64,000 nucleotides of DNA from Acidihalobacter aeolianus (GCF_001753165.1 NZ_CP017448.1:3103183-3167182); one strand, 5' to 3'. Shown: positions 8,455-17,529, numbered from the stretch's first letter. Notes: a model not told the origin generated them from the sequence alone. Program-made: numbers and translations.

Positions 8455-10203
8455 ATGTCGACCTCACAGTCCGAACGCCACCGCGCTTGGCGCGCCCGCA
8501 GTCTGATCCGCTGGCGCTTCATGATCCTCGCCGCGCTGGTCGGCGTGGTCGCGGGCCTCGGCGCGGTAGCCTTCCGTGCCCTCATCGCCGTATTCCACAA
8601 CGCCCTGTTCTACGGCCGATTCGGACTCTTTTACGACGCGCAGGTACACATGCCGCCGTCGGTGTGGGGCGCTGGCGTGATTCTGGTGCCCGTGGTCGGC
8701 GCGCTCGGCGTCGCCTTCCTGATCCAGCGCTTCGCCCCGGAGGCACGCGGCAACGGCGTGCCCGACGTGATCGAGGCCAACTTTTTCCACCAGGGCCGCA
8801 TCCGCCCGCGCGTCGCCGTGGTACGCCCGCTCGCCTCGGCGCTGTCGCTGGGCAGCGGCGCCTCCATCGGCCGCGAGGGTCCGATCATCCAGATCGGCGC
8901 CGCCTTCGCCTCCGTGCTCGGCCAGTGGCTGCGCCTCGGCGCCTCGCAGCTCACCACTCTGGTCGCGGCCGGTGCGGGTGCCGGCATCGCCGCCACCTTC
9001 AACACTCCGGTCGCCGGCGTACTGTTCGCGGTCGAACTGCTGCTGGCCGAGGTCGGCGTGCGTACCGTGGTGCCGGTGATGTTCGCGGTCAGCGTGTCCA
9101 CGCTGATCTCGCACCACTTTCTCGGCGACTCCCCGGCCTTGCCGCTGCCCCTGCCGGTACGCCCGCTCGGCCCGCTCACGCCCGAGAGCTTCGTCCTCTA
9201 CGCCCTGCTGGGAGTCGCCTGCGGCCTGCTCGCCTATGCCTTCCTCAAGGGCATCTACGCCACGCAGGACCTGTTCGACCGGACCATCGCCAACCCCTAT
9301 CTGCGCCACGCAAGCGGCATGCTGCTGGTCGGTATTGCGCTGTATCTGCTGCAGCGCTACGCCGGCCACTACTACATCCAGGGTGTGGGTTATGCGACTC
9401 TGCACGAGGTCATCGCCGGCATCCTCACCCACCCCGGCTTCCTCCTGCTGCTGCTCGTCCTCAAGTATCTCGCCACCTGCATCACCCTCGGCTCCGGCGC
9501 CTCGGGCGGCATCTTCTCGCCGGCGTTGTACCTCGGCGGCACCCTGGGCGCCGCGCTCGCCCTGCCACTCGCGCAATATTGGCCCGGTCTCGGCATCGAT
9601 CCCGGCCTGTTTGCTGTGGCCGCCATGGCCGGCGTGATCGCCGGGGCGACCGGCACCGCACTGACCTCGATCGTGATGATGGTGGAGATGACCGGCGATC
9701 TGCACGTCGCGCCGCCGGTGATGCTCTGCGTGGCGCTGGCCTACGTGATCCGGCGCGGGCTGTCGCGTGAGAGCGCGTACACCGTGAAGCTGCTGCGCAA
9801 GGGCCTGGTGGTGCCCGAATCGCTGCACGTCAGCATGCATTACTTCAAACGCGCTGACGAGGCTATGGCGGGCGCTTTCAGCTGGCATCCGGACACCGGC
9901 ACCACCGCCGATCGCAGCACGACGGATTCCGGCTATCGCCTGCACGTACGCGGCGGACGCCTATCCGGCTGGCAGGCACACTCGGACGAGGCGGTACGGA
10001 CGGACTTCGTCGCGGTTCGCGCGGACACGCTGCTGGAGGACGTACTGATCGCGCTCGACGAGGCAGGGGCCCGCCTCGCGGTGGTGGTGCAGGGCGCCAC
10101 GGGAGGCGACATCGTCGCCGATCGCGTGCTCGGGGTCATCGGCCCCGACGAATGGCTGGGTGAGGAACTGGCCGACGCCCGCCTGTTCCCGCACGGACGC
10201 TGA
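8455..10203 (+). CDS. Second CLC family anion transporter
   Basis: The 582-residue product parallels the CLC protein at 4796-6610: GNGVPD at 99-104, GREGP at 139-143 with gating E141, IAATFNTPVAG near 178 and GSGASGGIFSP later. The filter position is Asn and the following acidic residue is Asp instead of Glu, so the pair differs at the anion filter. The C-terminal 150 residues look like a degraded CBS pair, with only the second half (LAVVVQG) recognisable. ATG 8455 was chosen because the open frame upstream is antisense to the TerB-like gene. It ends 16 bases from the convergent pstA stop. Confidence 0.92.
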   Translation: MSTSQSERHRAWRARSLIRWRFMILAALVGVVAGLGAVAFRALIAVFHNALFYGRFGLFYDAQVHMPPSVWGAGVILVPVVGALGVAFLIQRFAPEARGNGVPDVIEANFFHQGRIRPRVAVVRPLASALSLGSGASIGREGPIIQIGAAFASVLGQWLRLGASQLTTLVAAGAGAGIAATFNTPVAGVLFAVELLLAEVGVRTVVPVMFAVSVSTLISHHFLGDSPALPLPLPVRPLGPLTPESFVLYALLGVACGLLAYAFLKGIYATQDLFDRTIANPYLRHASGMLLVGIALYLLQRYAGHYYIQGVGYATLHEVIAGILTHPGFLLLLLVLKYLATCITLGSGASGGIFSPALYLGGTLGAALALPLAQYWPGLGIDPGLFAVAAMAGVIAGATGTALTSIVMMVEMTGDLHVAPPVMLCVALAYVIRRGLSRESAYTVKLLRKGLVVPESLHVSMHYFKRADEAMAGAFSWHPDTGTTADRSTTDSGYRLHVRGGRLSGWQAHSDEAVRTDFVAVRADTLLEDVLIALDEAGARLAVVVQGATGGDIVADRVLGVIGPDEWLGEELADARLFPHGR

Positions 10204-10219
10204 CGCTCGCAAGCCCTGC

Positions 10220-11104
10220 TCAGGGGCGTCGGTAGAAGACCGCGCGGGCGGCAAGATTGATGGCCAACACCATCAGGGTGATCAGCAGGGCCGCTGCATA
10301 GGCGAGCTGATGGGCCGACTCGTAAGGTTCGCCGATGAAGCTCCAGATCACATAGGTCAGGTAGCCGACACCCTCATGGGTGAACTGCCCGGTCCACATG
10401 TAGTTCGACCAGCCGGCGGTGTAGAGCAGCGGAGCAGTCTCGCCCAGGGCGATGGCCAACGCCAGCAGCACGCCGGTGATGATCGGTCCGCGCGCGGCCG
10501 GCAGCAGAATGCTCCAGATCACTCGACCCTCGCCGCAGCCCAGGCCGTAGGCGGCCTCACGTGCGGACAGCGGGACCTGGCGCAGCGCCATCTCGCTGGT
10601 ACGCGCGATGTACGGCAGCATCATGATCGCCAGGGTCAGCGAACCGGCTGCCAGCGAGAACTTCCAGCCCAGGTACAGCACCATGGTGATGTAGCCGAAA
10701 TAGCCGAGCACGATGGAAGGTACGCCGACCAGCACATCGGACATGAAACGCCCGGTGCGCCCCAGCCAACCGTTGCCGTACTCGGACAGGAACACGCCGG
10801 CACTGATGCCCACCGGCGCTGCGATCACCAGGCCAAAACCCGAGATCAGCAGCGAACCGACGATCGCATTGCGCAGTCCGCCGGCAATACCCTGGGTATC
10901 GGTGAGGAAGGTATCCAGCTTGAGGGCCTGGGCGCCACGCACCAGAACAAAGCCGAGCAGATAGAGCAGCACGAAGGCCATGATGCCGATGGCGATACTG
11001 GCCAGGGTCCAGCCGATGATGCCGCTTACACGGCGGCGCAGATAAACCGCCCGGTTTGCCGGATTGGCCTTGCTCAGTAATTCGGTTTCTGTCGAGGCAT
11101 TCAT
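10220..11104 (-). CDS. pstA: Phosphate ABC transporter permease PstA
   Basis: PstA is one of the two inner-membrane permeases for high-affinity phosphate import. The 294-residue protein has six membrane segments and the permease EAA-type loop (AREAAYGLGCGEGRVIWSILLPAARG, cited in part). The ATG at 11104 overlaps the pstC stop by four bases (ATGA), so translation is coupled. The usual next genes, pstB and phoU, do not follow: the next gene is a convergent CLC transporter. Confidence 0.95.
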   Translation of the reverse strand: MNASTETELLSKANPANRAVYLRRRVSGIIGWTLASIAIGIMAFVLLYLLGFVLVRGAQALKLDTFLTDTQGIAGGLRNAIVGSLLISGFGLVIAAPVGISAGVFLSEYGNGWLGRTGRFMSDVLVGVPSIVLGYFGYITMVLYLGWKFSLAAGSLTLAIMMLPYIARTSEMALRQVPLSAREAAYGLGCGEGRVIWSILLPAARGPIITGVLLALAIALGETAPLLYTAGWSNYMWTGQFTHEGVGYLTYVIWSFIGEPYESAHQLAYAAALLITLMVLAINLAARAVFYRRP

Positions 11105-12057
11105 CGGCGGCTCCCGGAAACCCACAGGATAAGTTGGGCGGCGGCGTTGACCACCACCGAGATGACCATCAGTACGAGAGCGACCTCGGCCAGAGCACGC
11201 ACCGCCATGCCGGTCGGGTCCTGCAGCGAGCTGTCGAGCTGCGAGGCAATGAAGGCGGCCATGGTCGAGATCGGATCGTAGATGTTCTTGGGGATGTAGT
11301 TGAGCGCGTTGCCGCTGACCATGAGCACCGCCATGGTCTCGCCGAGCGCGCGCCCCAGCGCCAGGATGGTGGCGCCGATCATGACCTTGCGCACACCGGG
11401 CAACTGGATCTGGCGCACCACCTCGAAACGCGTCGCCCCCAGGCTGCGCCCGGACTCGCGCAAGGCGGTCGGCGTCGCCACCAGCGCATCGCGCAGCGTC
11501 GCTGTAATCAACGGTACGATCATGACGGCCAGCACCAGACCGGAAGTCAGCAGGCCGTAGCCGCTGCCGGACGGGCCGGCGAAGAATGGAATCACGGCGC
11601 CAATGGTTTTTTCGAGCACCGGGTAGATGTTGTGTCCCAGGAAGGGGATCAGCACCACATAGCCCCACAGGCCGTAGACCACACTGGGTACGGCGGCGAG
11701 GAGTTCGACGATGAACGAGGCGATCGAACGCAGCGGTCCGCGCACGGCCTCGGCCAGGAAGATGGCGGCAAGCACGCCGAAGGGCAGCGCCAGCACGATT
11801 GCGACCAGCGAGGAAAGCAGCGTCCCCGCGATCAGAAACAGAATGCCGTAATTGGCCCCCGGCAAAACCTCTTCACCATCGATGGTGATCGGGTTGGCAT
11901 ACATGCTGCCGAGATTCCAGTTGTTGTGCAGCAGGAATCCGAAACCGTTGAACTGGATCGCCGGCCAGGCGTAGGCCACCAGAAAACCGATGATCGCCAA
12001 CAGCGAAAGCGGCAACAGAGCCGCGACTGCACCGAGTGAGATTCGAAATTTAAACAT
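11101..12057 (-). CDS. pstC: Phosphate ABC transporter permease PstC
   Basis: PstC pairs with PstA to form the phosphate channel. The 318-residue product has an N-terminal membrane helix, a periplasmic loop (NWNLGSMYANP), five more helices and the EAA-type loop with LRESGRSLGATRFEVV. It lies 103 bases after pstS, and the gap holds a 10-bp hairpin that may separate expression of the abundant binding protein from the permeases. It is translationally coupled to pstA. Confidence 0.95.
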   Translation of the reverse strand: MFKFRISLGAVAALLPLSLLAIIGFLVAYAWPAIQFNGFGFLLHNNWNLGSMYANPITIDGEEVLPGANYGILFLIAGTLLSSLVAIVLALPFGVLAAIFLAEAVRGPLRSIASFIVELLAAVPSVVYGLWGYVVLIPFLGHNIYPVLEKTIGAVIPFFAGPSGSGYGLLTSGLVLAVMIVPLITATLRDALVATPTALRESGRSLGATRFEVVRQIQLPGVRKVMIGATILALGRALGETMAVLMVSGNALNYIPKNIYDPISTMAAFIASQLDSSLQDPTGMAVRALAEVALVLMVISVVVNAAAQLILWVSGSRR

Positions 12058-12090
12058 ATGAGTATGAGCCTGCCCCTAGACATGCGAACG

Positions 12091-12113
12091 GATGCCCGGC
12101 TTGGCCGGGCATC
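12091..12113 (-). promoter_or_regulatory. Perfect hairpin between pstS and pstC
   Basis: GATGCCCGGC, a three-base loop and GCCGGGCATC form an uninterrupted 10-bp stem. No T-run follows in the direction of transcription. Such intercistronic stems after a binding-protein gene often protect the upstream message or partly stop transcription, giving much more binding protein than permease. The structure is seen, the role inferred. Confidence 0.55.
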
Positions 12114-12160
12114 CGTCACACTGCCCCATTATGACAGGGGACAAGGCCAACGGTCCAAGA

Positions 12161-13243
12161 TTAACCGTGGATCTTCTCGATCTGCTTGATCGACAGCTTG
12201 GCCACGCTGGCCGGCAGCGGCACGAAGTTCACTTCCTTCATGAAGTGACCCGCGTTGCCACCCTTCGGCGACACAGCCCAGGTCAGGAACTCTTTCAGAG
12301 TCTTGGCCATGGTCTCGTTCGGCTGCTGGCTGTTCACCACCGCGTATTCGTAGTTGATGATCGGGTAGCTGTACTTGCCAGGCGCGAAGATCAGGCTGAT
12401 GCGCTGATCGGCCGGGGTGTGCGGGACCATGGAAGCGGCAGCCGCCTTCACGGTACGCACGTTCGGCAGCACGTAGTGACCGTCACGGTTCTTCAGATGC
12501 GCCTCACCCAGGTGAGCTGCCTTGATCTGCTTCTTGTAGCTGACGCCGACGTAGGCAATGGAGTACTTGTTGTTCTTCAGCGCGTCGACCATGCCGGGGT
12601 TGCCCTCGGCGCCGATGCTGCCCTGCACGGGCGCCCAGCTGATGCTGGTGCCGTACGCGTACTTGTCCATCCACCACTTGGTGGACTTGCTCAGGTACTG
12701 GGTGAAGATGAAGGTGTCGCCGGAACCGTCGCTACGGTGCACGGTGATGATCTTGTGGTTCGGGAAGTGCACATGCGGGTTCATCTCGGCAATGCGCTTG
12801 TCGTCCCAGTTGGTGATCTTGCCGGCATAGATGTCGGCCAGGACCGGACCACTCAGGTTGATGTACTTGTGGTTCAGACCGGGAACGTTGTAGTTCACCA
12901 TCTGGCTGGAGATCGCCGTCGGGATGTTCAGCATCGAGGGATGCTTCTTCATCATCGCGTCGCTCATGTACGCGTCGGAGGCGCCGATCTGGGCCAGACC
13001 GTTGATCGACTGGGCCAGGCCCGTGCCGCTACCAGTGCTGGCGGTGGTGATGTGGACATCCGGATGCATCTTGGTGTAGACCGGCACCCACAGGTTGAAC
13101 AGCGGATACAGCAGACTGGAGCCGGTTTCCAGCACGTTGACGGCCGCCTGCGAAGGCGCAACAGCCATCAGGGCCGAGCCCGCAACCAGACCCAGACCCA
13201 CCCGGCGCAACCAACGCCCGTTCGAAGACAGGGACGTAGACAT
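12161..13243 (-). CDS. pstS: Phosphate-binding periplasmic protein PstS
   Basis: PstS captures phosphate in the periplasm for the PstCA channel. The product from ATG 13243 is 360 residues with a signal peptide (RRVGLGLVAGSALMAVAPSQA) and the family's opening ETGSSLLYPLFNLW, then STGSGTGLAQSI, phosphate-contacting segments GASDAYMS and HRSDGSGDTFIF. GAGGAG precedes the ATG at good spacing; an in-frame extension upstream lacks one. It heads pstS-pstC-pstA. A convincing PhoB box could not be assigned upstream. Confidence 0.95.
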   Translation of the reverse strand: MSTSLSSNGRWLRRVGLGLVAGSALMAVAPSQAAVNVLETGSSLLYPLFNLWVPVYTKMHPDVHITTASTGSGTGLAQSINGLAQIGASDAYMSDAMMKKHPSMLNIPTAISSQMVNYNVPGLNHKYINLSGPVLADIYAGKITNWDDKRIAEMNPHVHFPNHKIITVHRSDGSGDTFIFTQYLSKSTKWWMDKYAYGTSISWAPVQGSIGAEGNPGMVDALKNNKYSIAYVGVSYKKQIKAAHLGEAHLKNRDGHYVLPNVRTVKAAAASMVPHTPADQRISLIFAPGKYSYPIINYEYAVVNSQQPNETMAKTLKEFLTWAVSPKGGNAGHFMKEVNFVPLPASVAKLSIKQIEKIHG

Positions 13244-13360
13244 GTCTAATCTCCTCGATTTATTTATGACAAAAGCATGAATCCCCAAAAGTGCGTGAGC
13301 AGATATGACTACTGCCCGCACCTGAGAACGGCACTTTAGATTGAAGTTCGTGAACCTTTG

Positions 13361-14008
13361 ATGAAACGCCCGATATTCGATGACAAGAATCGGCCCACTC
13401 TGCTGCTGCTCAGCGGGGGTATCGAGAGCGGGACGCTGCTGCATATGCTGGCCGACGAAGGCCCACTAATACCCCTGTTCGTGGATTACGCCCAGCGTGC
13501 CGCGTCGCGCGAGCGGGCTGCTGCCACAGCACAGTGCGCCGTACTCGACCTAGAACTCGAAACGCTGGAGCTTGGCAGTGTGGGCGAAACATTCCGCCGA
13601 GGTCTGAGCTGGCAGCCGCACGTGCCCCTCCCGCAGCGCAATCTCGTGCTGCTCGCCCTGGCACTGAGCCTCGCCGAGGCGCGCAGGGCCACACGGATCT
13701 GTCTCGCCCTGAACCGCGAGGACACCGCCGACTACCCCAGCGCCACGACCGGATTCGTGCATGACTTTGCTGCGCTCGCAGGCCGAATTTCGGGGATCGC
13801 CGTCGAAACGCCCTTGATCGAGCTCGACAAGGCCGCGATCATACGGCTCGGCGTCGACCTCGGCGTGGACTACTCATTGACTTACAGCTGCCTGCTCGGC
13901 CGGCCCGCTCCCTGCGGTGGCTGCCCGCAATGCCTCAAGCGACACACCGCCTTTGCTGCCGCCGGCGTGACCGATCCGGCAACGAACCTCCCGGAGAACC
14001 CCCCATGA
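13361..14008 (+). CDS. QueC-like PP-loop ATPase (7-cyano-7-deazaguanine synthase family), diverged
   Basis: QueC converts carboxydeazaguanine to preQ0 using ATP and ammonia. This 215-residue protein has the PP-loop as SGGIESG at 18-24 (usual SGGxDS, so Asp is replaced by Glu), PLPQRN at 89-94 in place of the PGRN motif, and a zinc site made by C177, C185, C188 and C191. The overall pattern fits QueC but key positions are changed, so it may be a paralogue with another substrate. ATG 13361 is used; a TTG lies just before. It overlaps the next gene by ATGA. No queD, queE or queF is seen nearby. Confidence 0.72.
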   Translation: MKRPIFDDKNRPTLLLLSGGIESGTLLHMLADEGPLIPLFVDYAQRAASRERAAATAQCAVLDLELETLELGSVGETFRRGLSWQPHVPLPQRNLVLLALALSLAEARRATRICLALNREDTADYPSATTGFVHDFAALAGRISGIAVETPLIELDKAAIIRLGVDLGVDYSLTYSCLLGRPAPCGGCPQCLKRHTAFAAAGVTDPATNLPENPP

Positions 14009-14253
14009 AACCTTCGCAGCCCGTCCCCGGACACGTTCGCGAACGCCTGGAAATCGCCGTCCTCACCGGCGAGATCCTCAGCCTGAACTGGGCCGACGAA
14101 GCCAGCGATGCCGCCTACCTCGGACGCGTCCGGCCCCTGGAGGTCATCGCCGACGACGACGGCCCCGGTTATCTGCGCGCACTCGACGACAGCGGCGTGG
14201 AGGTACGCATCCGCCTCGATTTGATCCGCAATCTGCCCACGCCGGTCAAATGA
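14005..14253 (+). CDS. Small Rof-like (Rho-binding antiterminator family) protein
   Basis: The 82-residue product shows a single small beta-rich domain: LEIAVLTGEILSLNWADEAS, then VRPLEVIADDDGPGYLRA and a closing VEVRIRLDLIRNL. The order of strands and the final RLDxI motif resemble Rof/YaeO, which binds Rho and blocks termination. Similarity was judged by eye and the acidic loops differ, so the function is tentative. It is translationally coupled on both sides, to the QueC-like gene (ATGA) and to the cysteine-cluster gene (ATGA). Confidence 0.5.
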   Translation: MKPSQPVPGHVRERLEIAVLTGEILSLNWADEASDAAYLGRVRPLEVIADDDGPGYLRALDDSGVEVRIRLDLIRNLPTPVK

Positions 14254-14666
14254 ACGAGCTGGTTCGCCTCGCCGATATCCCCGTACGCAGCCGCGCGGAA
14301 ATCACGCCGGAAAACAAGTGCGGCTACTGCACCGGCTCGCTGTGCTGCGTCTACATCACCCAGAAGGTCGACACCCCGCGCAGCAAGCACGACTTCGATC
14401 ACCTGTTGTGGCAGGTTTCGCATCGCGGCATACATCTCTACCGCGACGAAGACGGCTGGCATCTTCTGATCGACAGTCGCTGCACCCATCTCGAAGCGGA
14501 CGGGCGGTGCGGCATCTACGACAGCCGACCGTCGATCTGCCGCGAATACAGCAATGACTTCTGCGAATTCGACGCCCCGGCCGAGCCCGGTTTCGAACTC
14601 TATTTTCACGGCTACGACGAGCTGCTGGACTACTGCCGCCGCCGCTTTCCGCGCTGGGACGGTTGA
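14250..14666 (+). CDS. YkgJ family cysteine-cluster protein
   Basis: The 138-residue protein has the zinc/iron-chelating cysteine pattern of the YkgJ family: C24, C27, C32 and C33 in ENKCGYCTGSLCCVY, then DSRCTHLEADGRCGIYDSRPSICREY further on. These cysteines are expected to coordinate a metal or Fe-S centre. The family's substrate is unknown. It ends a three-gene ATGA-coupled chain, and the nudE start follows after 58 bases. Confidence 0.82.
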   Translation: MNELVRLADIPVRSRAEITPENKCGYCTGSLCCVYITQKVDTPRSKHDFDHLLWQVSHRGIHLYRDEDGWHLLIDSRCTHLEADGRCGIYDSRPSICREYSNDFCEFDAPAEPGFELYFHGYDELLDYCRRRFPRWDG

Positions 14667-14724
14667 CCCGCCGTACCGATTCCCCCTGCTTGCTGAGGGG
14701 ACTCGTTGCCCGCATACTCTCGGC

Positions 14725-15276
14725 ATGCCCGACAAGCCTCGCATCCTTGACCGCAAGACGGTGGCGCAAAGCCGCATCTTCCGCGTTGAGGCCCTCGAAC
14801 TGCAGTTCGCCAACGGCGCCCTCGCGAATTACGAGCGCCTGGTCGGCGCTGACGGCGGTGCCGTGCTCGTGGTCCCGCTGGTCGATGACGAAACCGTGCT
14901 GCTGATCCGCGAGTACGCGGCCGGTCGCGAGGACTATGAACTCGCCCTGCCCAAGGGCCGCATCGAAACCGGCGAGGACCCGCTCGCCGCAGCCAACCGC
15001 GAACTGATGGAAGAAACCGGGCACGGCGCACGTCGACTCAGTCACCTCACCGCCCTCAGCATCGCCCCGGGCTACATGAGCCACATCACCCAAGTCATCC
15101 TGGCCCAGGACCTTTACCCCCAACGCATGCCCGGCGACGAACCCGAGGAAATCGAGGTTGTTCCCTGGCCGCTGGCCAAGATCGACGCCCTGGTCGAACG
15201 CGAGGACTTCAGCGAGGCACGCAGCCTCGCCGCACTCTACCTAGCCCGCGAGCGCCTCAACGCTGGACGACTATGA
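14725..15276 (+). CDS. nudE: ADP compounds hydrolase NudE (Nudix)
   Basis: NudE hydrolyses ADP-ribose, NADH and Ap3A-type nucleotides. The 183-residue product has a complete Nudix box at residues 78-100: Gly, then Glu84, REL at 92-94, EE at 96-97 and Gly99. The C-terminal IAPGYMSH segment and the family length agree with NudE. ATG 14725 was chosen since upstream codons overlap ykgJ. It overlaps cysQ by four bases (ATGA), a pairing seen in other gammaproteobacteria. Confidence 0.9.
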   Translation: MPDKPRILDRKTVAQSRIFRVEALELQFANGALANYERLVGADGGAVLVVPLVDDETVLLIREYAAGREDYELALPKGRIETGEDPLAAANRELMEETGHGARRLSHLTALSIAPGYMSHITQVILAQDLYPQRMPGDEPEEIEVVPWPLAKIDALVEREDFSEARSLAALYLARERLNAGRL

Positions 15277-16097
15277 ACCACAACGCATACCCCGATATCA
15301 CCCGCCTCGCCCCGCTGCTGGAATCCGTCCGCGCCATCGCCCGCGATGCCGGCGAGGCGATCATGGCGATCTATGAATCGCGCGACTTCGACATCGAACG
15401 CAAGGATGATCAGACCCCGGTCACCGCCGCCGACTATGCAGCCCATCACCTCATCGTCGAACGTCTGGGCGGGCTCAGCCCCGAATACCCGATCCTGTCC
15501 GAGGAATCCGACTCCATTCCCTTTGCCGAACGCGCAGGCTGGGAGACCTACTGGCTGATCGACCCGCTCGACGGCACCCGCGAATTCATCAAGCGCAACG
15601 GCGAGTTCACCGTAAACATCGCGCTGATCCACGGCCACGACGCCATCCTCGGCGTGGTCCACGCGCCTGCATTGGGCGTGTGCTACTACGCCGCCGAGGG
15701 CACCGGCGCCTGGCGAGTGAACCGCAACGGCTCGCCGCAGGCCATCCGCGTACGCACCACGCCGAACTGCCCCGTCATCGCGGGTTCGCGCTCGCACGCC
15801 AGCACCAGCCTGCAGAGCCTGCTCGAACGTATCGGCGACCACGAGTTGATCAGCATGGGCAGCGCGCTCAAGACCTGCCTCGTCGCCGAGGGCGCCGCCG
15901 ACCTCTACCCGCGGCTAGGCCTGACCTCCGAGTGGGACACCGCTGCCGCGCAATGCGTCCTCGAACAGGCCGGGGGCCATCTGACCGACACCGACGGGCT
16001 CCGCCTGCGCTACAACACCAAGGAATCCCTGCTCAACCCCCACTTCCTCGCCTTCGGCGACGACAGCAGAAACTGGCCCGCGCTCTGCATCAAATAA
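15273..16097 (+). CDS. cysQ: 3'(2'),5'-bisphosphate nucleotidase CysQ
   Basis: CysQ removes the 3'-phosphate from PAP produced during sulfate activation, preventing its build-up; it is a Mg-dependent, lithium-sensitive phosphatase. The 274-residue product has the inositol-phosphatase motifs: ILSEESD, DPLDGTREFIKRNGEF near residues 95-110, and WDTAAAQCVLEQAGG near the C-terminus. The start overlaps the nudE stop (ATGA). Confidence 0.95.
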   Translation: MNHNAYPDITRLAPLLESVRAIARDAGEAIMAIYESRDFDIERKDDQTPVTAADYAAHHLIVERLGGLSPEYPILSEESDSIPFAERAGWETYWLIDPLDGTREFIKRNGEFTVNIALIHGHDAILGVVHAPALGVCYYAAEGTGAWRVNRNGSPQAIRVRTTPNCPVIAGSRSHASTSLQSLLERIGDHELISMGSALKTCLVAEGAADLYPRLGLTSEWDTAAAQCVLEQAGGHLTDTDGLRLRYNTKESLLNPHFLAFGDDSRNWPALCIK

Positions 16098-16194
16098 TCG
16101 CGCACACCAATCCTCGTATCCGGGCGGGTATTTGGCCCCAGCCTGCTCGATGGGTTAGGGTATAGAAGTAGAGTGCGCAACCTAAGGTTTAAAA

Positions 16195-17454
16195 ATGTCT
16201 GATACGACAGGGCGGACACGCATCCGCTTGGACGGTGTCAGCAAAGTCTTCGGGCGCCAGGCAAGCAAGGCGCTCGAGGATCTACGACAGGGCAAGGGAA
16301 AGACTGAGGTCCAGCAGGCGAACAACGCCGTCGTCGGCGCGTTCGACGTTTCGCTGGAAATCCGCAGCGGCGAGATCTTCGTCATCATGGGCCTGTCCGG
16401 TAGCGGCAAGTCCACCCTGTTGCGGCTGATCAACCGGCTCCACGAACCCACCTCCGGGCGAGTCTTCATCGACGACGAGGACATCACGCGCCTCAAGCCC
16501 AAGCCCCTGCGCGAACTGCGCCGACGCAAGTTCGGCATGGTGTTCCAGAGCTTCGCGCTGTTGCCGCACCGTACGGTCATGGGCAACGTCGAATTCGGCC
16601 TCGAAATCCAGGGCGTACCCAAGACCGAGCGACGCGAACATGCACAGGCCGTGATCGAGACCGTCGGCCTCACCGGCTACGAGTCGCGTTACGCCGCCGA
16701 GCTCTCCGGCGGCATGCAGCAGCGCGTCGGCCTCGCCCGCGCACTGGCCGCCGACCCCGAGATCCTGCTCATGGACGAGGCCTTCAGCGCGCTCGACCCG
16801 CTGATCCGCAGCCAGCTGCAGGACGACCTGCTGGAGATTCAGGATCGCCTGGGCAAGACCATCGTGTTCGTCTCCCACGATCTCGACGAAGCGCTCAAGC
16901 TCGGCAGCCGCATCGCCATCATGCGCGACGGGCGCCTGATCCAGGTCGGTACGCCCGAGGAGATCATCGCCCACCCGGCCGACGACTACGTGTCCGCCTT
17001 CGTCGAGGGCGCGGACCGCACCCAGGTGCTCACCGCGGCGCAGATCATGCGCCAGCCGACCACCACCGGGCACCCTAAGGATTCCCCGCGCACCCTGCTG
17101 CGCAAGATGGAACGCAGCGGCTTCGGCGGCCTTGTGGTGGTCGACAACGGACGCCAGGTACATGGCTTCGTCGGCCTCGACGAGACGATCCGCCAGCGCG
17201 ACAACGAGCTGCTCAACCCGGAAAGCCTGCACCCGCTCCCGGTCGCCGAACCCGAAACCAACCTCAGCGACCTGATCAATCTGGTCACCGAGAAAACCTC
17301 GCCCGTGGTCGTACTCGACCCCCGCAAGCGCCTCGTCGGCGTCATCGACAAAAGCACGCTCCTGGCCGCCCTGGCACAGGGCGACGCCGCGGGCGAAACC
17401 GCGGCCGACCCGCCCGCGCACGCAGACACGACGGGCGACTCCGAAGTCGCCTGA
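16195..17454 (+). CDS. proV: Glycine betaine/proline ABC transporter ATP-binding protein
   Basis: ProV energises uptake of compatible solutes under osmotic stress. The 419-residue protein has Walker A GLSGSGKST at 66-74, Q-loop FQSFALLPH, signature LSGGMQQRVGLARAL and Walker B ILLMDEAFSALDP. The C-terminal third carries a CBS pair (FGGLVVVDNGRQVHGFVG and SPVVVLDPRKRLVGVID), which in relatives senses ionic strength. It heads proV-proW-proX. A 97-base gap separates it from cysQ and should hold the promoter. Confidence 0.95.
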   Translation: MSDTTGRTRIRLDGVSKVFGRQASKALEDLRQGKGKTEVQQANNAVVGAFDVSLEIRSGEIFVIMGLSGSGKSTLLRLINRLHEPTSGRVFIDDEDITRLKPKPLRELRRRKFGMVFQSFALLPHRTVMGNVEFGLEIQGVPKTERREHAQAVIETVGLTGYESRYAAELSGGMQQRVGLARALAADPEILLMDEAFSALDPLIRSQLQDDLLEIQDRLGKTIVFVSHDLDEALKLGSRIAIMRDGRLIQVGTPEEIIAHPADDYVSAFVEGADRTQVLTAAQIMRQPTTTGHPKDSPRTLLRKMERSGFGGLVVVDNGRQVHGFVGLDETIRQRDNELLNPESLHPLPVAEPETNLSDLINLVTEKTSPVVVLDPRKRLVGVIDKSTLLAALAQGDAAGETAADPPAHADTTGDSEVA

Positions 17455-17529
17455 GTGCGCCGGCCACGCGCCGGCCCGCATCCCGAATCCCGTGCCCGCT
17501 CCATCGAGACAGCACATCGAGGCATTGCC

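Noticed and set aside
8464-9945. A 493-codon minus-strand frame opposite the second CLC gene
   Set aside because: Residue content is that of a high-GC shadow (His, Gln, Gly, Asp rich) and the CLC frame has its signature motifs.
13244-13360. PhoB box upstream of pstS
   Set aside because: GTCAT and CTCAC half-sites occur on the minus strand but with spacing one base short and several mismatches, so I do not list it as a site.
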